Notes under the pieces: model-generated
The model's database searches: none
Told to the model about the DNA's origin: nothing
What the model saw: the letters and a program-made list of their open reading frames with translations, nothing else
Shown: piece after piece, positions 1 through 11,029 of the stretch
Layout of the letters: every line of letters starts with the position of its first letter
Numbering within the stretch: the stretch's first letter is position 1
Program-made: the position numbers and the translations under genes
From: Acanthacorydalis orientalis
Lineage: Eukaryota > Arthropoda > Insecta > Megaloptera > Corydalidae
Length of the DNA: 64,000 bases
NCBI GenBank assembly: GCA_034766995.1
Contig: CM068317.1
Location: forward strand, 29,572,501 to 29,636,500
Reading direction: 5' to 3'

Positions 1-700
1 GTCAACAAATGATGCCTTTCAGTTAAAAACGATTCTCTTTAACAGCGTTTTTCTTAACTTAATTGCCTTTTAACTAACTTACTTCTTTGTCACAATACAG
101 TTTTGGTACTGCGGATATACTTATTTTCGCAAATGAATTGTTTTTTCACTGCAAAAATCACATTGTTCCACATTAATTTGTTGAATTAAGTTTTTACTCT
201 TGTTGTAAAAATAATAATTATAAACACACTTGTTTAGAACATCAAATCTGTCTAACAGGAGACTTAAAAAGAAACAACGGCTTTATTTTTTACTTATTCC
301 TCACATACATTTATACTTAAAAGCTTTCATTGATTTGGGAGGGGGGAGAGAAATGGATTCAATGTGCAGAGATGCAATTCACGTGAACCTTTATGAAAGA
401 CTGGATTGAACATTCCTCAGTTCGCTTTTTGTAATTGTTTAATTTAATTCTAAAGGTAAGATTTCCTTTGCCATAAAAATAAGCTGATGCCTTAATAGAT
501 ATTTTAAATAAAGAGAAATGGCCCAATTCTTTTTCTCATGAACATAAGAAACAAGTGATCCTAAGTTTTCCTAAGTTTTATAAATTCAAATATAAAATGA
601 AACCACACTCAATATTTATACAGTATTTATATAATATTTATATAGTATGTTAGTTCGTTTTAGATGAAATTATTGTTTAATTTGAATATTTTTTTTGTTA
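1..700. other. AT-rich non-coding sequence
   Basis: No supported gene, RNA or transposon was seen here. Only low-complexity AT-rich DNA leads up to the first TA array. Confidence 0.6.
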
Positions 701-702
701 GA

Positions 703-704
703 AA

Positions 705-770
<66 letters not shown>
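703..770. repeat. (TA)n microsatellite
   Basis: An uninterrupted TA run. It makes spurious IYIYIY reading frames on both strands. Confidence 0.98.
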
Positions 771-771
<1 letters not shown>

Positions 772-899
772 CACATCAACAAACAGCAACCATTGCAGAG
801 TGCAATAAAACAGTTGGCTGTAGTGGTTTTTCTTTTATTTTTAATTCGTTGGCAACATCCTGCGACCATGCAATATCGTTGTGACCGCACGCGTGTGGT

Positions 900-1260
900 T
901 TTTCATAGCAGATTTCATGTGATTGCAACAATAACATCGTCGATTAAATGGTAATTAACGTGCGCTTAATGTTTTGGTTGACGAGATCTGTGACGCGTTC
1001 GACGGCGGTCACGTCGCCCCAGCAACCGGTGCGTATCCATAAGGCGCGCCGTCGCACAGCATACCAAGACGGCGTCTGAAGAGTTCGACCTCCATCCGAG
1101 CTGATTCAGCAAATATGCTCGCGGTGCTGGAATAGCCTTTTACATGTCCCGTAGTTAACACACACGGGGGTCACCTTAAGAAACTACACCGCGAACGCTT
1201 ATCGCGGAAAAAAACAATACTTAACTGTTGTTGATGAATGGTAGGAAGCGTTTGTGTTCG
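900..1260. promoter_or_regulatory. CpG-richer block, candidate regulatory region
   Basis: This block stands out from the AT-rich surroundings. It has many CpG steps (gacgcgttcgacggcggtca near 992, ggcgcgccgtcgc near 1042, accgcgaacgcttatcgcgg near 1188). No long reading frame or recognisable protein was found on either strand. CpG-rich patches in AT-rich insect genomes often mark promoters, 5' exons or conserved regulatory DNA, so that is the inference. A decayed GC-rich transposon is the alternative. Confidence 0.3.
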
Positions 1261-1380
1261 AGCCAGAGGCATGTCTAGAAGTGTTTGTTTTTAAAAGAAT
1301 GACATGTATGCACAATTCATTAGCATAGTTATGTATTTATGTTTCAGAATTTGTACACATATACAGAAACACACACACAT

Positions 1381-1388
1381 ATATTATA

Positions 1389-1472
<84 letters not shown>
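1381..1472. repeat. (TA)n microsatellite with TACA/TATG interruptions
   Basis: A TA run broken by single C and G substitutions, preceded by a short CA run. Confidence 0.97.
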
Positions 1473-1475
<3 letters not shown>

Positions 1476-1669
1476 ATATATAAAGATTGATTATTGCATT
1501 TTTAAAAATTAATTGAAAGATAATTATTATAAATTGAACTCATGCAGATATATTTTATAACATATTGCATGTATTAAACATAAATTGTTTTGTTATAGAG
1601 GTTTACTTATTTTTTTAGTGTTAGTAATATTAGGAAATTAAGTATAGCTGTGACTTAGTCATGGTTGGT

Positions 1670-1730
1670 CGGTTGGTTATTGGGGTTTTAGGGTGCTTCG
1701 ACAGCTAAGGTCATTAGCGCCCGACTTAGT
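1670..1730 (+). repeat. Short dispersed motif, copy 1
   Basis: It contains ggggttttagggtgcttcga followed by cagctaaggtcattagcgcc. A diverged copy lies at about 18208-18255 and a weaker one at 52612-52650. The class is unknown. It may be the end of a mobile element. Confidence 0.4.
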
Positions 1731-1934
1731 CATACAGAAATAGATTAGATGTTAAAAAGGCTCTTTTGATTTTTGTCGAATTTCAAAAAATCCTTTTTTC
1801 TGAATGTATACATTTGTTTTTACTCAACTATAGGTTTATAACAATAAAAAAAATTGAACACAACTAAATCTTTTTCGGTTTCATATTTATTTTGTAGATT
1901 CAATTTAATAATTCCAATGCGAATTTAAAAACTC

Positions 1935-2275
1935 GACAGATAAATCATTTTCTCATACACAATTCACTTAAAATTGTTCTGAGCAAAAATAATGTTTGAA
2001 TTATTACTATTATTGTTTATTTTTAATCGTTGTTCATGCTTATTTCGATGACGATGCTATTATCTTCAGAGAGAAGATAAAAACAAGGTATATATTTTTT
2101 GTACTTTGGTGCTTTGAGGATGATGATATCGCCATTGAAATCTAAATAAGTGACAATCAAAACTGATCAATAGTTATTTATTGAACTGTTTGATCAGAAA
2201 AAAAAATGTTTCTGGATTGTGTGGCGAGAAAATAATTCGTTTGTGAAACTGAATTTAGTTATAGTGCCAGAGATG
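1935..2275. repeat. Family P palindromic repeat, copy 1 (both arms)
   Basis: The left half carries tatttcgatgacgatgct and cttcagag. The right half carries the inverse (gctttgaggatgatgatatc, then gatcaatagttatttattg, tttgatcagaaa, tcgtttgtgaaactgaattt and agtgccaga). The two halves are imperfect reverse complements, so the copy could fold on itself. There is no coding content. Confidence 0.7.
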
Positions 2276-2284
2276 TATTGTGGA

Positions 2285-2850
2285 CGAGATACATTGATGT
2301 TTTCGATTTAAAATCACGTTTTTATAAAATTAATAAAATGTATACCGTATAATATACACAAATAGATAATAACTTCTGAGTAAAGTAAAAAAATTAAAAG
2401 TATTTTCCAATATTTAAGAATAATTACAACAATAAATGTTTTTTAAATATACTTGACGCGAAAATGAATCGTTTTTTTATACTTATCTCAAAGAATAAGA
2501 AAAAATATTAATCCTTATTCATCTACGATGCAGAACATTATAATGTCTGAATAATTTTTAGTTCATTATAGATTTATTGTAAAGGCTTAAACATTTATTT
2601 CTTGTGCTATCAATAGATTCGCACAAAAAGTATATTTTTATTTGAAATTTAACTTAACTATTGTATAAATAGCAAACAATGAATTCAATTCAACAAATTG
2701 AAAGAATGTTATATTCGAGTGAAAACATCTAAACAAGTCATCGTATTCTCAGTGTAATTTCGATGACAGAAGTCAAGAATAATAACGTTAATCGATTTAT
2801 TGTACTTCATTATTTTACCAGAATTTATTCACATTTGTCATATTCGATTT
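2285..2850. other. AT-rich non-coding sequence
   Basis: No gene or element was recognised. Confidence 0.6.
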
Positions 2851-2857
2851 ATTGATG

Positions 2858-3060
2858 TGACAGGCGTTGCGGTGGCAGAGTGAATGCATCCTGCAACCGG
2901 CAATCATGGCGGTCTCGTCGTTTGACGATAAACAGAGGTGACATTCAGCGCGGTTGGTGGCAAGTCGAACGCCTATTAACTAATGGTGCAACCTTTCGTA
3001 TCGAATTTCCAGGTGTTGTATTACAACGCCCGTTGTATTTGTTGCTTCCTTAGAATAAGG
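2858..3060. promoter_or_regulatory. GC-richer block, candidate conserved non-coding DNA
   Basis: It is less AT-rich than its flanks (gtgacaggcgttgcggtggc, caaccggcaatcatggcggt, gcgcggttggtggcaagtcg). No reading frame of useful length was seen. A regulatory element or a short exon is possible. The assignment rests on composition only. Confidence 0.22.
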
Positions 3061-3201
3061 CTCTGCTCAAAGATGGCCGCTGATCCAAAAAATACCGACG
3101 TGTGATTTTTTTTCAAAAACTGTACGTTTCTTTACAACTATAATGTTCAGTGGTACACATTTCGCTACTGTTAAACATTGACAACGTTTACACCCCCTCC
3201 C

Positions 3202-3202
<1 letters not shown>

Positions 3203-3251
<49 letters not shown>

Positions 3252-3252
3252 G
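3203..3252. repeat. (TA)n microsatellite
   Basis: A TA run that follows a short C-rich stretch (caccccctccccca). Confidence 0.97.
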
Positions 3253-3602
3253 TGGAGAGGGGATGATGGTATTGAACGCAAAAACGTGCATTCTAGAATA
3301 TATACACAGGAGACTTTTCTAAAATGTATTCTATACATACAATGTATTGATTATTTATTTATACTAATAACGCTAATTTCTCTATGTAAATGTTTATTTC
3401 ATCGCTTTACAGCGTTAAGTAAACAATTAAATTGAAATTCATTAACCATTGAATTATAACGAACTTTGTGTATAGTTCAATATCGTGGGTCAACGGCATC
3501 TAAATATCTTCCTAGACCGAAACTAATGATCATCTTATGCAAACATTCAAACATGTTTACATTTTCAAGAGAAGAATATATAACGCTACTAGTTATTTGT
3601 AT

Positions 3603-3611
3603 GTGTGTGTG

Positions 3612-3655
<44 letters not shown>
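3603..3655. repeat. (TG)n(TA)n microsatellite
   Basis: A short TG run leads into a TA run. Confidence 0.96.
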
Positions 3656-3658
<3 letters not shown>

Positions 3659-3788
3659 ATTTTCTTTTGGGGCACCTTGGTTTTTGTTATTGCTACCAGT
3701 TTCGATGAATGTTGTTCAAAAAAAAAAACATATAAGAAAGAATTTCGATATAAATACGATTATAACATAGAAATTACATCAAAATACA

Positions 3789-4070
3789 GATCAGACACTG
3801 TGACTTAAATTCATTTTCATAAACGAATTCTTTTTTTATTCAACAAATCACAAAAAAATGTTTCTGGCCATTTGTTCAAAAATTGTTATTGCCTATTTTT
3901 AATTGTTTATGTGCAATACCGTGGCGCTGTGAAGATGATGACATCGTCATAGAAATATGCATAAGTAACAATCAAAAATGGTCAATAACCTATAGAATAT
4001 TTTTGATTAGAAAACTTTTTTTTTATGGTTTGTGGGATCGAAAAAAAAATCAGTTGTGATAGAAAAGTAG
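3789..4070. repeat. Family P palindromic repeat, copy 2 (both arms)
   Basis: It starts with cagacactgtgacttaaatt, the family's outer end, then tttcataaacgaatt. The centre holds gaagatgatgacatcgtcat. The right arm follows with aagtaacaatcaaaaatggt, attttt gattagaa and ggtttgtggga. The arms are imperfect inverted repeats of each other. Confidence 0.75.
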
Positions 4071-4105
4071 ATGTTATATGTACATATTAATCTTTCTCTC
4101 TTATA

Positions 4106-4168
4106 CACACACACACTCACACACATATATATATATATACATATATGTGTGTGTGTGTGTGTGTGTGA
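4106..4168. repeat. Self-complementary compound microsatellite (CA)n(TA)n(TG)n
   Basis: A CA run, a TA run and a TG run follow each other, so the whole tract is its own reverse complement apart from small interruptions. Confidence 0.9.
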
Positions 4169-4295
4169 AGGAAACATAACTTTTCGTTTTGATATGAAAA
4201 TATATACATTTTTTAACTTGAACATTTTTGAAAAAGTCTTCCCTTTTTAAATTAAAATTCATGTACCTCTAACGCTTAATAAAGCAAGTATTAAA

Positions 4296-4608
4296 TCTGT
4301 TTACACAAATTAATTTTCTTCTCGGGAACCACATAAATTTTTCTGATCAAAAATATACAATAAATGTTGTTTATATCAGTTAGATGGCGACGCTATCAAC
4401 CTTCGAAAGCTACAGAAAAATAAGGTACAGCTTCTTCTGTACCTTGACAGTCTGAGGGTAATGTAATCTATAATGAAATTCGTATAAGCAACATACAAAA
4501 ATGATCAATATTCATTTATTGAACATTTTTGATCAGAATTTTTTTGTTGTTTTGTGAAGTGAGAGAAAAATTCATTTATGAAAGTATGTTTAGTCATAGA
4601 ACCAGAAA
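4296..4608. repeat. Family P palindromic repeat, copy 3 (both arms)
   Basis: The centre is a clean small palindrome, aaggtacag-cttctt-ctgtacctt. The left arm has ttttctgatcaaaaata. The right arm has atgatcaatattcatttatt, gaacatttttgatcagaatt and ttcatttatgaaag. This copy shows best that the family is an inverted repeat around a short loop. Confidence 0.8.
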
Positions 4609-4609
4609 T

Positions 4610-5040
4610 TTAATGTAATTAATTTTTTTTGATATTATTATGTCATCATTTTTTTAATAACGCGATTTATTTCATCTTTTGCCCAAATTAAGTCAATTTG
4701 CACATCTTTGCTGTAAAGTATTTTGAATTCAACATTAATACTGTAATTGCAAATTTTTGAAACCACTTTTTTAACGATTTGTATTATTTTTTATAGATTC
4801 GTATAAGAAATATTTACATATATGTTTTTTTCTTAAAATATTTCCTTAAAAACGTTAAGTATTATCTCTTTATATTCATATGCCTACTTTTAGTGTCCGT
4901 TTCGCTAAAAGTTTATTTCTTTTGATTATCTACACTCATTTGCTACTATTCTGCGTTATTTTCAATGTCAAAGTAAAGTAACGTTATTGACTTTTTGAGA
5001 AATAGCGCAATACGAGTAGGGATTTAGTGAGCCGGCAAAG
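4610..5040. other. AT-rich non-coding sequence
   Basis: No gene or element was recognised. Confidence 0.55.
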
Positions 5041-5047
5041 ACCTTAA

Positions 5048-5290
5048 CCATTTCGTTACTAACAGGATTAGTTAGGTCCCAGCGATTTTCAAAAATTCCT
5101 ATCGGGGAAATATTTTACATAGTGACTCCACTCTAGAATATTGATGGCACAAAATTTCCCAGGACTATATCTTTAATCCAAGATGTCGGAAAATTCTTGG
5201 ACAATAATTTTAACCAATTTTAACTACCTATTAATGACATTAATTACCATTTACCGAAGTAATCAAAACAAAAAAGTCGTATTGAAAGGG
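5048..5290. mobile_element. piggyBac-type MITE (candidate)
   Basis: TTAA flanks both sides (5044-5047 and 5291-5294). The left end reads ccatttcgttactaac and the inverted right end reads ccctttcaatac. Ends of CC(C/A)TTTC type next to TTAA are typical of piggyBac-like elements. Inside there is no coding sequence. TTAA is common in AT-rich DNA, so this could still be chance. Confidence 0.45.
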
Positions 5291-5388
5291 TTAAATACTC
5301 TTAATAGTACATGGTAAGGAGATGATTACAAAAAAATGATTTAAACTTGTAAAATATAAAATCATGACCATTTCTGTCTTGATTTCTA

Positions 5389-6182
5389 TTAAGTTGGTGC
5401 AAAAATAATTGCGATTTTTACGAATCGAGTATAAAGACGCATATATCAGTTAACAATTATATTTATGAATAAAAATAAAGACCATTCGTCTGCACACACT
5501 TCTACCAACGGGAAACAAGTTTGTTTATTCCTACAAGATAGAATTCTAGAATCCTGGAATTAACGAATTCATCGAAAGCGCTTCGGAGCTGATGCTTGAC
5601 TTTGGAAACATTCTCTCGTAGTAAATTACTCAAATATTTAAAAAAATGATAATCTGTCGGAGAAAGGTCCGGAGAATGAGGCAAGGTTTCTCAACCCAGT
5701 TCATATATTTTTTCTAAGTCATTTGTGTTACGTGTGGTCGGGCATTGTCATGAAGAAGGATTGGTCCTCATCGATTGACTAATCGAATGATTGAATACAT
5801 TCTCTGGTAGGAGATTATTCAACATCCACCACCCTCCTCATCATCAAGGCTTTCGTTTCCATTACGAAATTTTTGGAACCAGTGTTGAGCTGTACGTTCA
5901 TTAATTGATTCTTCGCCAGAAACAAATTTGATATTTCGAGCAGTTTCTGTTAAACTTATACAACAAAATCGTGTAAATCTGCTTTTTTTCCATGACTAAT
6001 TTAAGAGGTTATATCCAGAAATACTAAAAAATGAAAACAATAGACATAAAATGAAATCACTACTCCAAATATCATTGTTTACAATGATGTATCACATGAC
6101 TATAAAAAAAATAACAGTAACTAGAAAAATCGGCGACAAACTTGAAATGACAAAAACAGCAATTATTTTCCCACCGACCTAA
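5389..6182 (-). mobile_element. mariner element, cecropia-like, internally deleted
   Basis: The ends are inverted repeats: the left reads ttaagttggtgcaaaaataa and the inverted right end reads ttaggtcggtgggaaaataa. Both are flanked by the TA target duplication (5387-5388 and 6183-6184). The consensus start TTAGGTTGGTGCAAAA is that of cecropia-subfamily mariners. The element is 794 bp against about 1.3 kb for a full copy, so part of the transposase gene is missing. The coding strand is minus. Confidence 0.9.
5502..5990 (-). pseudogene. mariner transposase relic (helix-turn-helix part joined to the C-terminal part)
   Basis: The intact stretch 5502-5684 (60 codons) reads PHSPDLSPTDYHFFKYLSN and ends in INKLVSRW. 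This is the third catalytic Asp region (SPTDYHFF) and the C-terminus of a mariner transposase of D,D34D type. Upstream on the same strand (about 5690-5990) are broken frames that resemble the N-terminal part, including FVSGEESINERTAQHWFQKF. Stops and frame changes lie between them, and most of the catalytic core, including the first Asp region, was not seen. The gene is dead. A functional enzyme would excise and reinsert the element at TA sites. Confidence 0.85.
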
Positions 6183-6433
6183 TACATTAAAGAAAATGTT
6201 CAAACACCTTATTACGTACTGGACGATGCATTAGGTTCAAACCATTACAAGTGAAAACAGTATTTTTTAAATCCTAAAATGTTAGTTTTTTAAAATGTTT
6301 TTAAATATAAAGTTAAATATAATACTTTTGAATATATGTATAAAAATGTAATTATTCAATTAAAAAAACGACATTTGTGGATAAACTGATATAACCGCAA
6401 TTCGAATTTCTTAATAAAATAATATTCTACTTC

Positions 6434-6480
6434 ATTCTGACACTGTGGCTAAATTCGCTTTCACAAATGAATTTCGTGGA
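6434..6480. repeat. Family P repeat, left terminus only (copy 4)
   Basis: It reads attctgacactgtggctaaa then ttcgctttcacaaatgaatt, a good match to the outer end seen in other copies. The rest is missing or too diverged. Confidence 0.65.
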
Positions 6481-6484
6481 TAAA

Positions 6485-7255
6485 TTTACTTATACAAATA
6501 TTTCTTGTGTTTTACCGGGCGAAACAAGAATTGATCTGTGGAAAACTTTTACTTATTATTAATTAACGAGTCGATGGAAGAATTATGCTGCTATTTGATA
6601 TTTCCTTTGTACTGTAAAAAAAAGTCGTTAGATTATACTTTTTAAAATGTCTTTTTCGATTAGCTTTATAAACCCATTGTTATATTTTGATATAATCGGT
6701 CTCGGTTCTCTATCTTTTCTGCTAACTTGATGATATTTACTATCAGTAAATGGTTAAGTAACAACGAAACAGAAGAATGTAATTCGGAAAAAAGAGAAAA
6801 TTATAATACAGTCATGCTAAAAAAACACATGTATATTTATCCATAGAATGTTTATTCGTGTACTTTATCTATCTTGTATGTATAAATTCAATCAAGATAG
6901 ATTGTGTTATATATTTGTAAAAAAAAAATGGAATTGATTGTAGTCTTTAATTTATTATGGAAATTCGATTCAATAACCTTTTGTTTTATTTCGTTTATTT
7001 AGTCTTTCATTGATTTTGAAGAAAAAATATTTTCTCTCCAGAATTAATACATAAGCTCTACAACATTTAGATATCTTAATTTTTAAGTACATGAAGAAAT
7101 GCAACAACTGTTATTCTGTCAATAACATAATTGTTTACCTTAGATTTTATATACTTATTAGAAGAAATATGTATTGGTACACTTTTATTATTAATTTATT
7201 ATTTATCAGTACTTATGGATGCAGTTTCATGGAAGATTTTTGTGAAAGAATACTC
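6485..7255. other. AT-rich non-coding sequence
   Basis: No gene or element was recognised. Confidence 0.55.
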
Positions 7256-7260
7256 TGTCA

Positions 7261-7297
7261 ATCTCTCTCTCTCTCTAAATATATATACATGCATATA

Positions 7298-7329
<32 letters not shown>

Positions 7330-7352
7330 AATGTATGTATGTATGTATGTAT
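7261..7352. repeat. (TC)n(TA)n(GTAT)n compound microsatellite
   Basis: A short TC run, a TA run with TACA interruptions, then five GTAT units. Confidence 0.95.
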
Positions 7353-7354
7353 AA

Positions 7355-8640
7355 TGTTGAATTAAATTTTATTGCAATAAAAATCGAATTTTTATTTTAT
7401 TATATTTAAAATTTTATTATCTTTTAAATTGGATTTTTGTTACTGTTATGGACTTCCAGTTATTGCTGGCGTAATTTATTCTTTGATTAATTTATTAAAT
7501 ATCCGTGTTTGTGACACGATTTCTCTAGCAGTGCATTTATTTTACTTCAGTACTTATTTCTTTGTTAAGTTTTTTTTTTATTAAGTATTTAGTGTCATTT
7601 AATCATCGTAATACATGAAATCTAGAACACTTTATTATATTATCTGATTGCGCTCTTTAACATATTTAATTTTATATTTTTTATTTAGTTTTTAATTAGT
7701 TAGTTTTGATTCGTAGTAAAAGAAGATTTAATATAGTAGAACTTATTGATTGATGTTCTTACAATACTTTCTGTGTTCTTGTAATATATTTGAATAATTT
7801 ATTTTCTTATTTAAATTATATTGAAAAATGAATTGAACTTATTTTTCAGAAAGATCAGATATTCATTTTTATGGACATTTTCCCTAATTCAAATGTGTGT
7901 TAAAAATAATGTAACATGGATATTTTTAAGGATTTCTTTTAAAAACCAACGACACAATATAAAGTAATAATAGAAATAAATTAAACACTTTTGAAGAGAT
8001 ATTTTCATTTTTATGGAATCTGATATATTTCTATTTAAAGTCCAACAGTAATTTTCTTATATACTATGACTACGATTGTCTTGATATCTTTTTTACGTGC
8101 TGGAAATATCCTGATTTTTCATATAATTTACTTTACATATTATTTAGATTTAGCATAAAGATGTTAAAATGAAAATGAAAAAAAGTATCCTCAAAGACAT
8201 ACTGCAAATTATATCTTTATTTGATTCAACAAGAAAATTATTCACTAAGTTTTATAGTTACAAGATTTTTTTTAAAAAAAGTTAAACGACATCCTTGAAT
8301 GCTATCTATCAAATCTTTCCTTATCTATTAATGATATTATCTATAAAATCTTTTCCTTTCTGAATAAACTTTGATCGAAATGGCTGATCTACATCACTTA
8401 TTTGATCTGAGGTTTGATTTTTAATTAGTTGTTCGATAGTTCTTGAAAATTTACTTTTTAAATTCTGAAACTATAAAATATAAAGAAAAAACAAACAAAA
8501 TATTTCTTAAAAAATACTTTTAAAGATGAAGGATACTTGTTTTCTATAGTATGTATTTCATCGATGTAAATCGAACAAAACATATACCGATAATATTAAA
8601 ACTTAAATCGAAACACATTTCTAGTAATTTTATTGATACT
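7355..8640. other. AT-rich non-coding sequence
   Basis: About 1.3 kb of AT-rich DNA with no recognisable gene or element on either strand. Confidence 0.55.
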
Positions 8641-8645
8641 GATTT

Positions 8646-8647
<2 letters not shown>

Positions 8648-8706
<59 letters not shown>
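8648..8706. repeat. (TA)n microsatellite
   Basis: A TA run with one TACA interruption. Confidence 0.97.
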
Positions 8707-8709
<3 letters not shown>

Positions 8710-8811
8710 ATACTGGTAAGAAGATAAGTTACAACAGGATAATAATTTGAGATCATTTATTTCTGATTTTCATATTGAAACACAAATATATTTATAAAAA
8801 TAACTGAAGAG

Positions 8812-8899
8812 ACGTACGCGATCAAAATCGGTCGTAATGGTGAAGAAACAAGGTGATTCAAAGGACAAAACAAGGATGAGCTGTCGTTCTATCACCGGT
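8812..8899 (+). other. Candidate short exon (speculative)
   Basis: A small island of balanced composition in AT-rich DNA. From the ATG at 8839 a frame reads MVKKQGDSKDKTRMSCRSI and runs into atcaccg/gtaaaa, which resembles a splice donor. In another frame the stretch reads EETYAIKIGRNGEETR before a possible donor at aacaag/gtgatt. Neither peptide was recognised. Transcript evidence would be needed. Chance openness over fewer than 30 codons is quite possible. Confidence 0.15.
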
Positions 8900-9374
8900 A
8901 AAAAAGAAAACAAATTTTACTTCTAATGAAAATATAAAATTATTAATAATAGTATTCGTGCGATTTCTTATAAAAAACTGACATTAATATTATTTAATTA
9001 CCTAATATTATCTTACTGTTCTTTCAAGTATTTTAAGTAAACATAAATCTTCATTAAATGTACTTTGTGTTCGTAACTCCACAAGGATGCGATCTTTCAA
9101 CCCGTTGATAATGAGTCTGTTATATTAATTTTGGAACGTAGCCACGAAATGTTATTAATATAATGGCCAAATTTTTTTAAAGAAAATTTATATGCACGCA
9201 CATATGCATGTAGTAGTACAGATACACGCACGAAAATATATATGTATTTGATATTTTTCAGATTTTAATCCAAACTGTCGCTAAGTGATATTTTTGAAAA
9301 ATCATGCAATTATAGAAAAACATTGAAATGTATGCAAAGCATTATTGTGTATGTGTATGTGGTTTTTTTTTCTG

Positions 9375-9530
9375 CACGTGAAGGGGACTTAGGGGCGATG
9401 CAGCACGGGCTGGATTTAGCTACAGGGTCAGCAGGTCACGGCAAGAAGTCCCCACTGCCTCCCGTACCGTCCCATGAATACAATGTGTGAGAGCAAGCAC
9501 GTGGTGTCTACTACAGCTGGCAGAAATGCA
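9375..9530. other. GC-richer block with long-range stem
   Basis: A GC-richer stretch with ggggactt at 9383-9390 and its exact complement aagtcccc at 9446-9453, enclosing a 55-nt loop. The 71-nt span recalls a tRNA acceptor stem, but no A box or B box motif is in place, so it is not called a tRNA. One plus frame stays open over roughly 50 codons, unrecognised. Confidence 0.25.
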
Positions 9531-9732
9531 CTGCTTTCATTGCAAATATACGTGATTCACGACGAAAACTAATCTTTTTTGCGTTTATATTTCACTTGTA
9601 TTGTTGTTTTAATTTCATACTATGTTTGTAATTGCAGTGACTAATTACTTTTCGTTTATAAAAGCTTATAAACAAATACATTTTAATGTGCAATGAAATG
9701 AAAACAAGTTCACTTACAATACACAATATACA

Positions 9733-9735
<3 letters not shown>

Positions 9736-9801
<66 letters not shown>
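9736..9801. repeat. (TA)n microsatellite
   Basis: An uninterrupted TA run, 37 bp outside the mariner that follows. Confidence 0.98.
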
Positions 9802-9803
<2 letters not shown>

Positions 9804-9913
9804 CAATCATTGTTTTCAACACATTTTTAGTATTTATTCGGAGGTTGCATTGAAAGCCGATGTTTTTTGTGGTTTTTTAAGCATTTATTTCAATAACAAA
9901 ATGTGTGAATACA

Positions 9914-10372
9914 TTAATCAAAGTATTTTCCCTCGGAAGCTATGACTTTTCCCCACTTTCCTGGCAGAAGTTGAATTCCGAGACGAAATAATGGTCTGTC
10001 TTTTGAGCCAATCCATCCAGCAATCCAATTTTCGACTTCATTATGGAAATGTGTTTCTTCCAAAGCGTGTTGCATCGATCGGAACAGATGGCAAATGCTT
10101 GGGGCCACGTCTGTACAATACGCTGGGTGCGGGAGAATCTCCCATTCGAGCTCTATCAGTGTTTGTTTCACGGCTATAGTAAAATGGGGCCGAGCGTTAT
10201 CATGGTGAAGATTCACGGTTCGGTGATTTGATGCAATTGATGGTCGTTTTTGCATCAAATTATCATTCAAACGCTCCAATTGTTGTCGATAACGTTCGGC
10301 GGTGATTTTTTCCTTCGATTTCAACAGCTCATAATACACGACACCCTCCATATCCCACCAAATAGAGAGCAT
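9914..10372 (-). pseudogene. mauritiana-like mariner transposase, catalytic half
   Basis: The open stretch (152 codons) starts with MLSIWWDMEGVVYYELLK, a standard mariner block after the first catalytic Asp. HHDNARPH near residue 57 holds the second catalytic Asp. The third should be in APSDYHLF, but here it reads APSICHLFRSMQHALEE, so the Asp is replaced by Ile. The C-terminus (LPGKWGKVIASEGKYFD) is complete. Upstream, about 10375-10470 on the same strand, encodes RIVTGDEKWIYFDNPKRKKS with the first catalytic Asp, followed by a stop where Trp or Tyr is usual. The enzyme would be inactive through both the stop and the lost Asp. Confidence 0.88.
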
Positions 10373-10467
10373 TGCTTTGTGACCGTTTCGATTTGGTGAT
10401 TGGTCAGGATCAGTTCATGATTTCTTGCGTTTCGGGTTATCGAAATAGATCCATTTTTCATCGCCGG

Positions 10468-10887
10468 TCACGATACGCCACAAGAAACTCTTTTTTTATG
10501 CCTTGCAAGCAAAGAAATCGAGATGTTTAAACGATTAGCAACGGCATATTCGGTCAATTCATGTGGCAGCCATCCATATCCCCTTTTTCTGGATCTTTCC
10601 CATGGCTTGTAAACGTCGTGAAATGCTTGATTTATTGACTTCGAAATGTTGAGACAATTCTTTGAGTGTTGTTTGTCGTGAACGTCACAATAACTACTTT
10701 TGAATCGTCGAAACCAATCTCTACATACTGTTTCCGATGGAGCAGATTCACCATAAGTTTTTACAAGCAATCGATGAGGCTCAGTTTCATTTTTTTTCAA
10801 ATCAAAGAAGTGTAGAAGTACACATCGGAAAAACAACTTATCGCGTTCCATTTTAATTCGATTATAGAAAAGCACTTGTGTCAACAA
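10468..10887 (-). pseudogene. mauritiana-like mariner transposase, DNA-binding half
   Basis: The open stretch of 139 codons contains FFDLKKNETEPHRLLVKTYG and ESAPSETVCRDWFRRFKSS. These are the N-terminal helix-turn-helix and the conserved WFxRFKS block of mariner transposases that bind the terminal repeats. After DVHDKQHSKN the expected acidic linker is shortened (to about SINQAFHDV), then GYGWLPHELTEYAVANRL matches the WVPHEL linker motif. A frameshift near the end separates it from the catalytic block. The natural start is probably the MERDKLFF methionine about 12 codons in. Confidence 0.85.
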
Positions 10888-11029
10888 AGGATGGCGTCTG
10901 ATGACTTAACTATAGTGGGAAATGTACACACTTTAAAATGACATAAGAGACATCTATCACTGCATACAGCATATGCATCTAGAGCCATCTACACGTGAAC
11001 AGCGGCTTTCAATGCGACCTCTTATTAAT

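Larger units (their letters stand above)
9839..11022 (-). mobile_element. mariner element, mauritiana/Mos1-like, nearly full length
   Basis: The ends are inverted repeats: left ggaggttgcattgaaagccg, inverted right agaggtcgcattgaaagccg. The length of about 1.18 kb is close to the 1.3 kb usual for mariner. The right flank offers TA as target duplication; the left flank is TT, probably mutated, so the exact end is uncertain by a base or two. The transposase lies on the minus strand and is split in two frames. Confidence 0.9.

Noticed and set aside
664..954. Reading frames dominated by IYIYIY, as at 664-954, 27934-28232, 33197-33442, 55207-55464 and many others
   Set aside because: They are translations of (TA)n or (TG)n microsatellites and appear on both strands at the same place.
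10043..10231. Plus-strand frames at 9991-10231
   Set aside because: Shadows of the mariner transposase on the minus strand.
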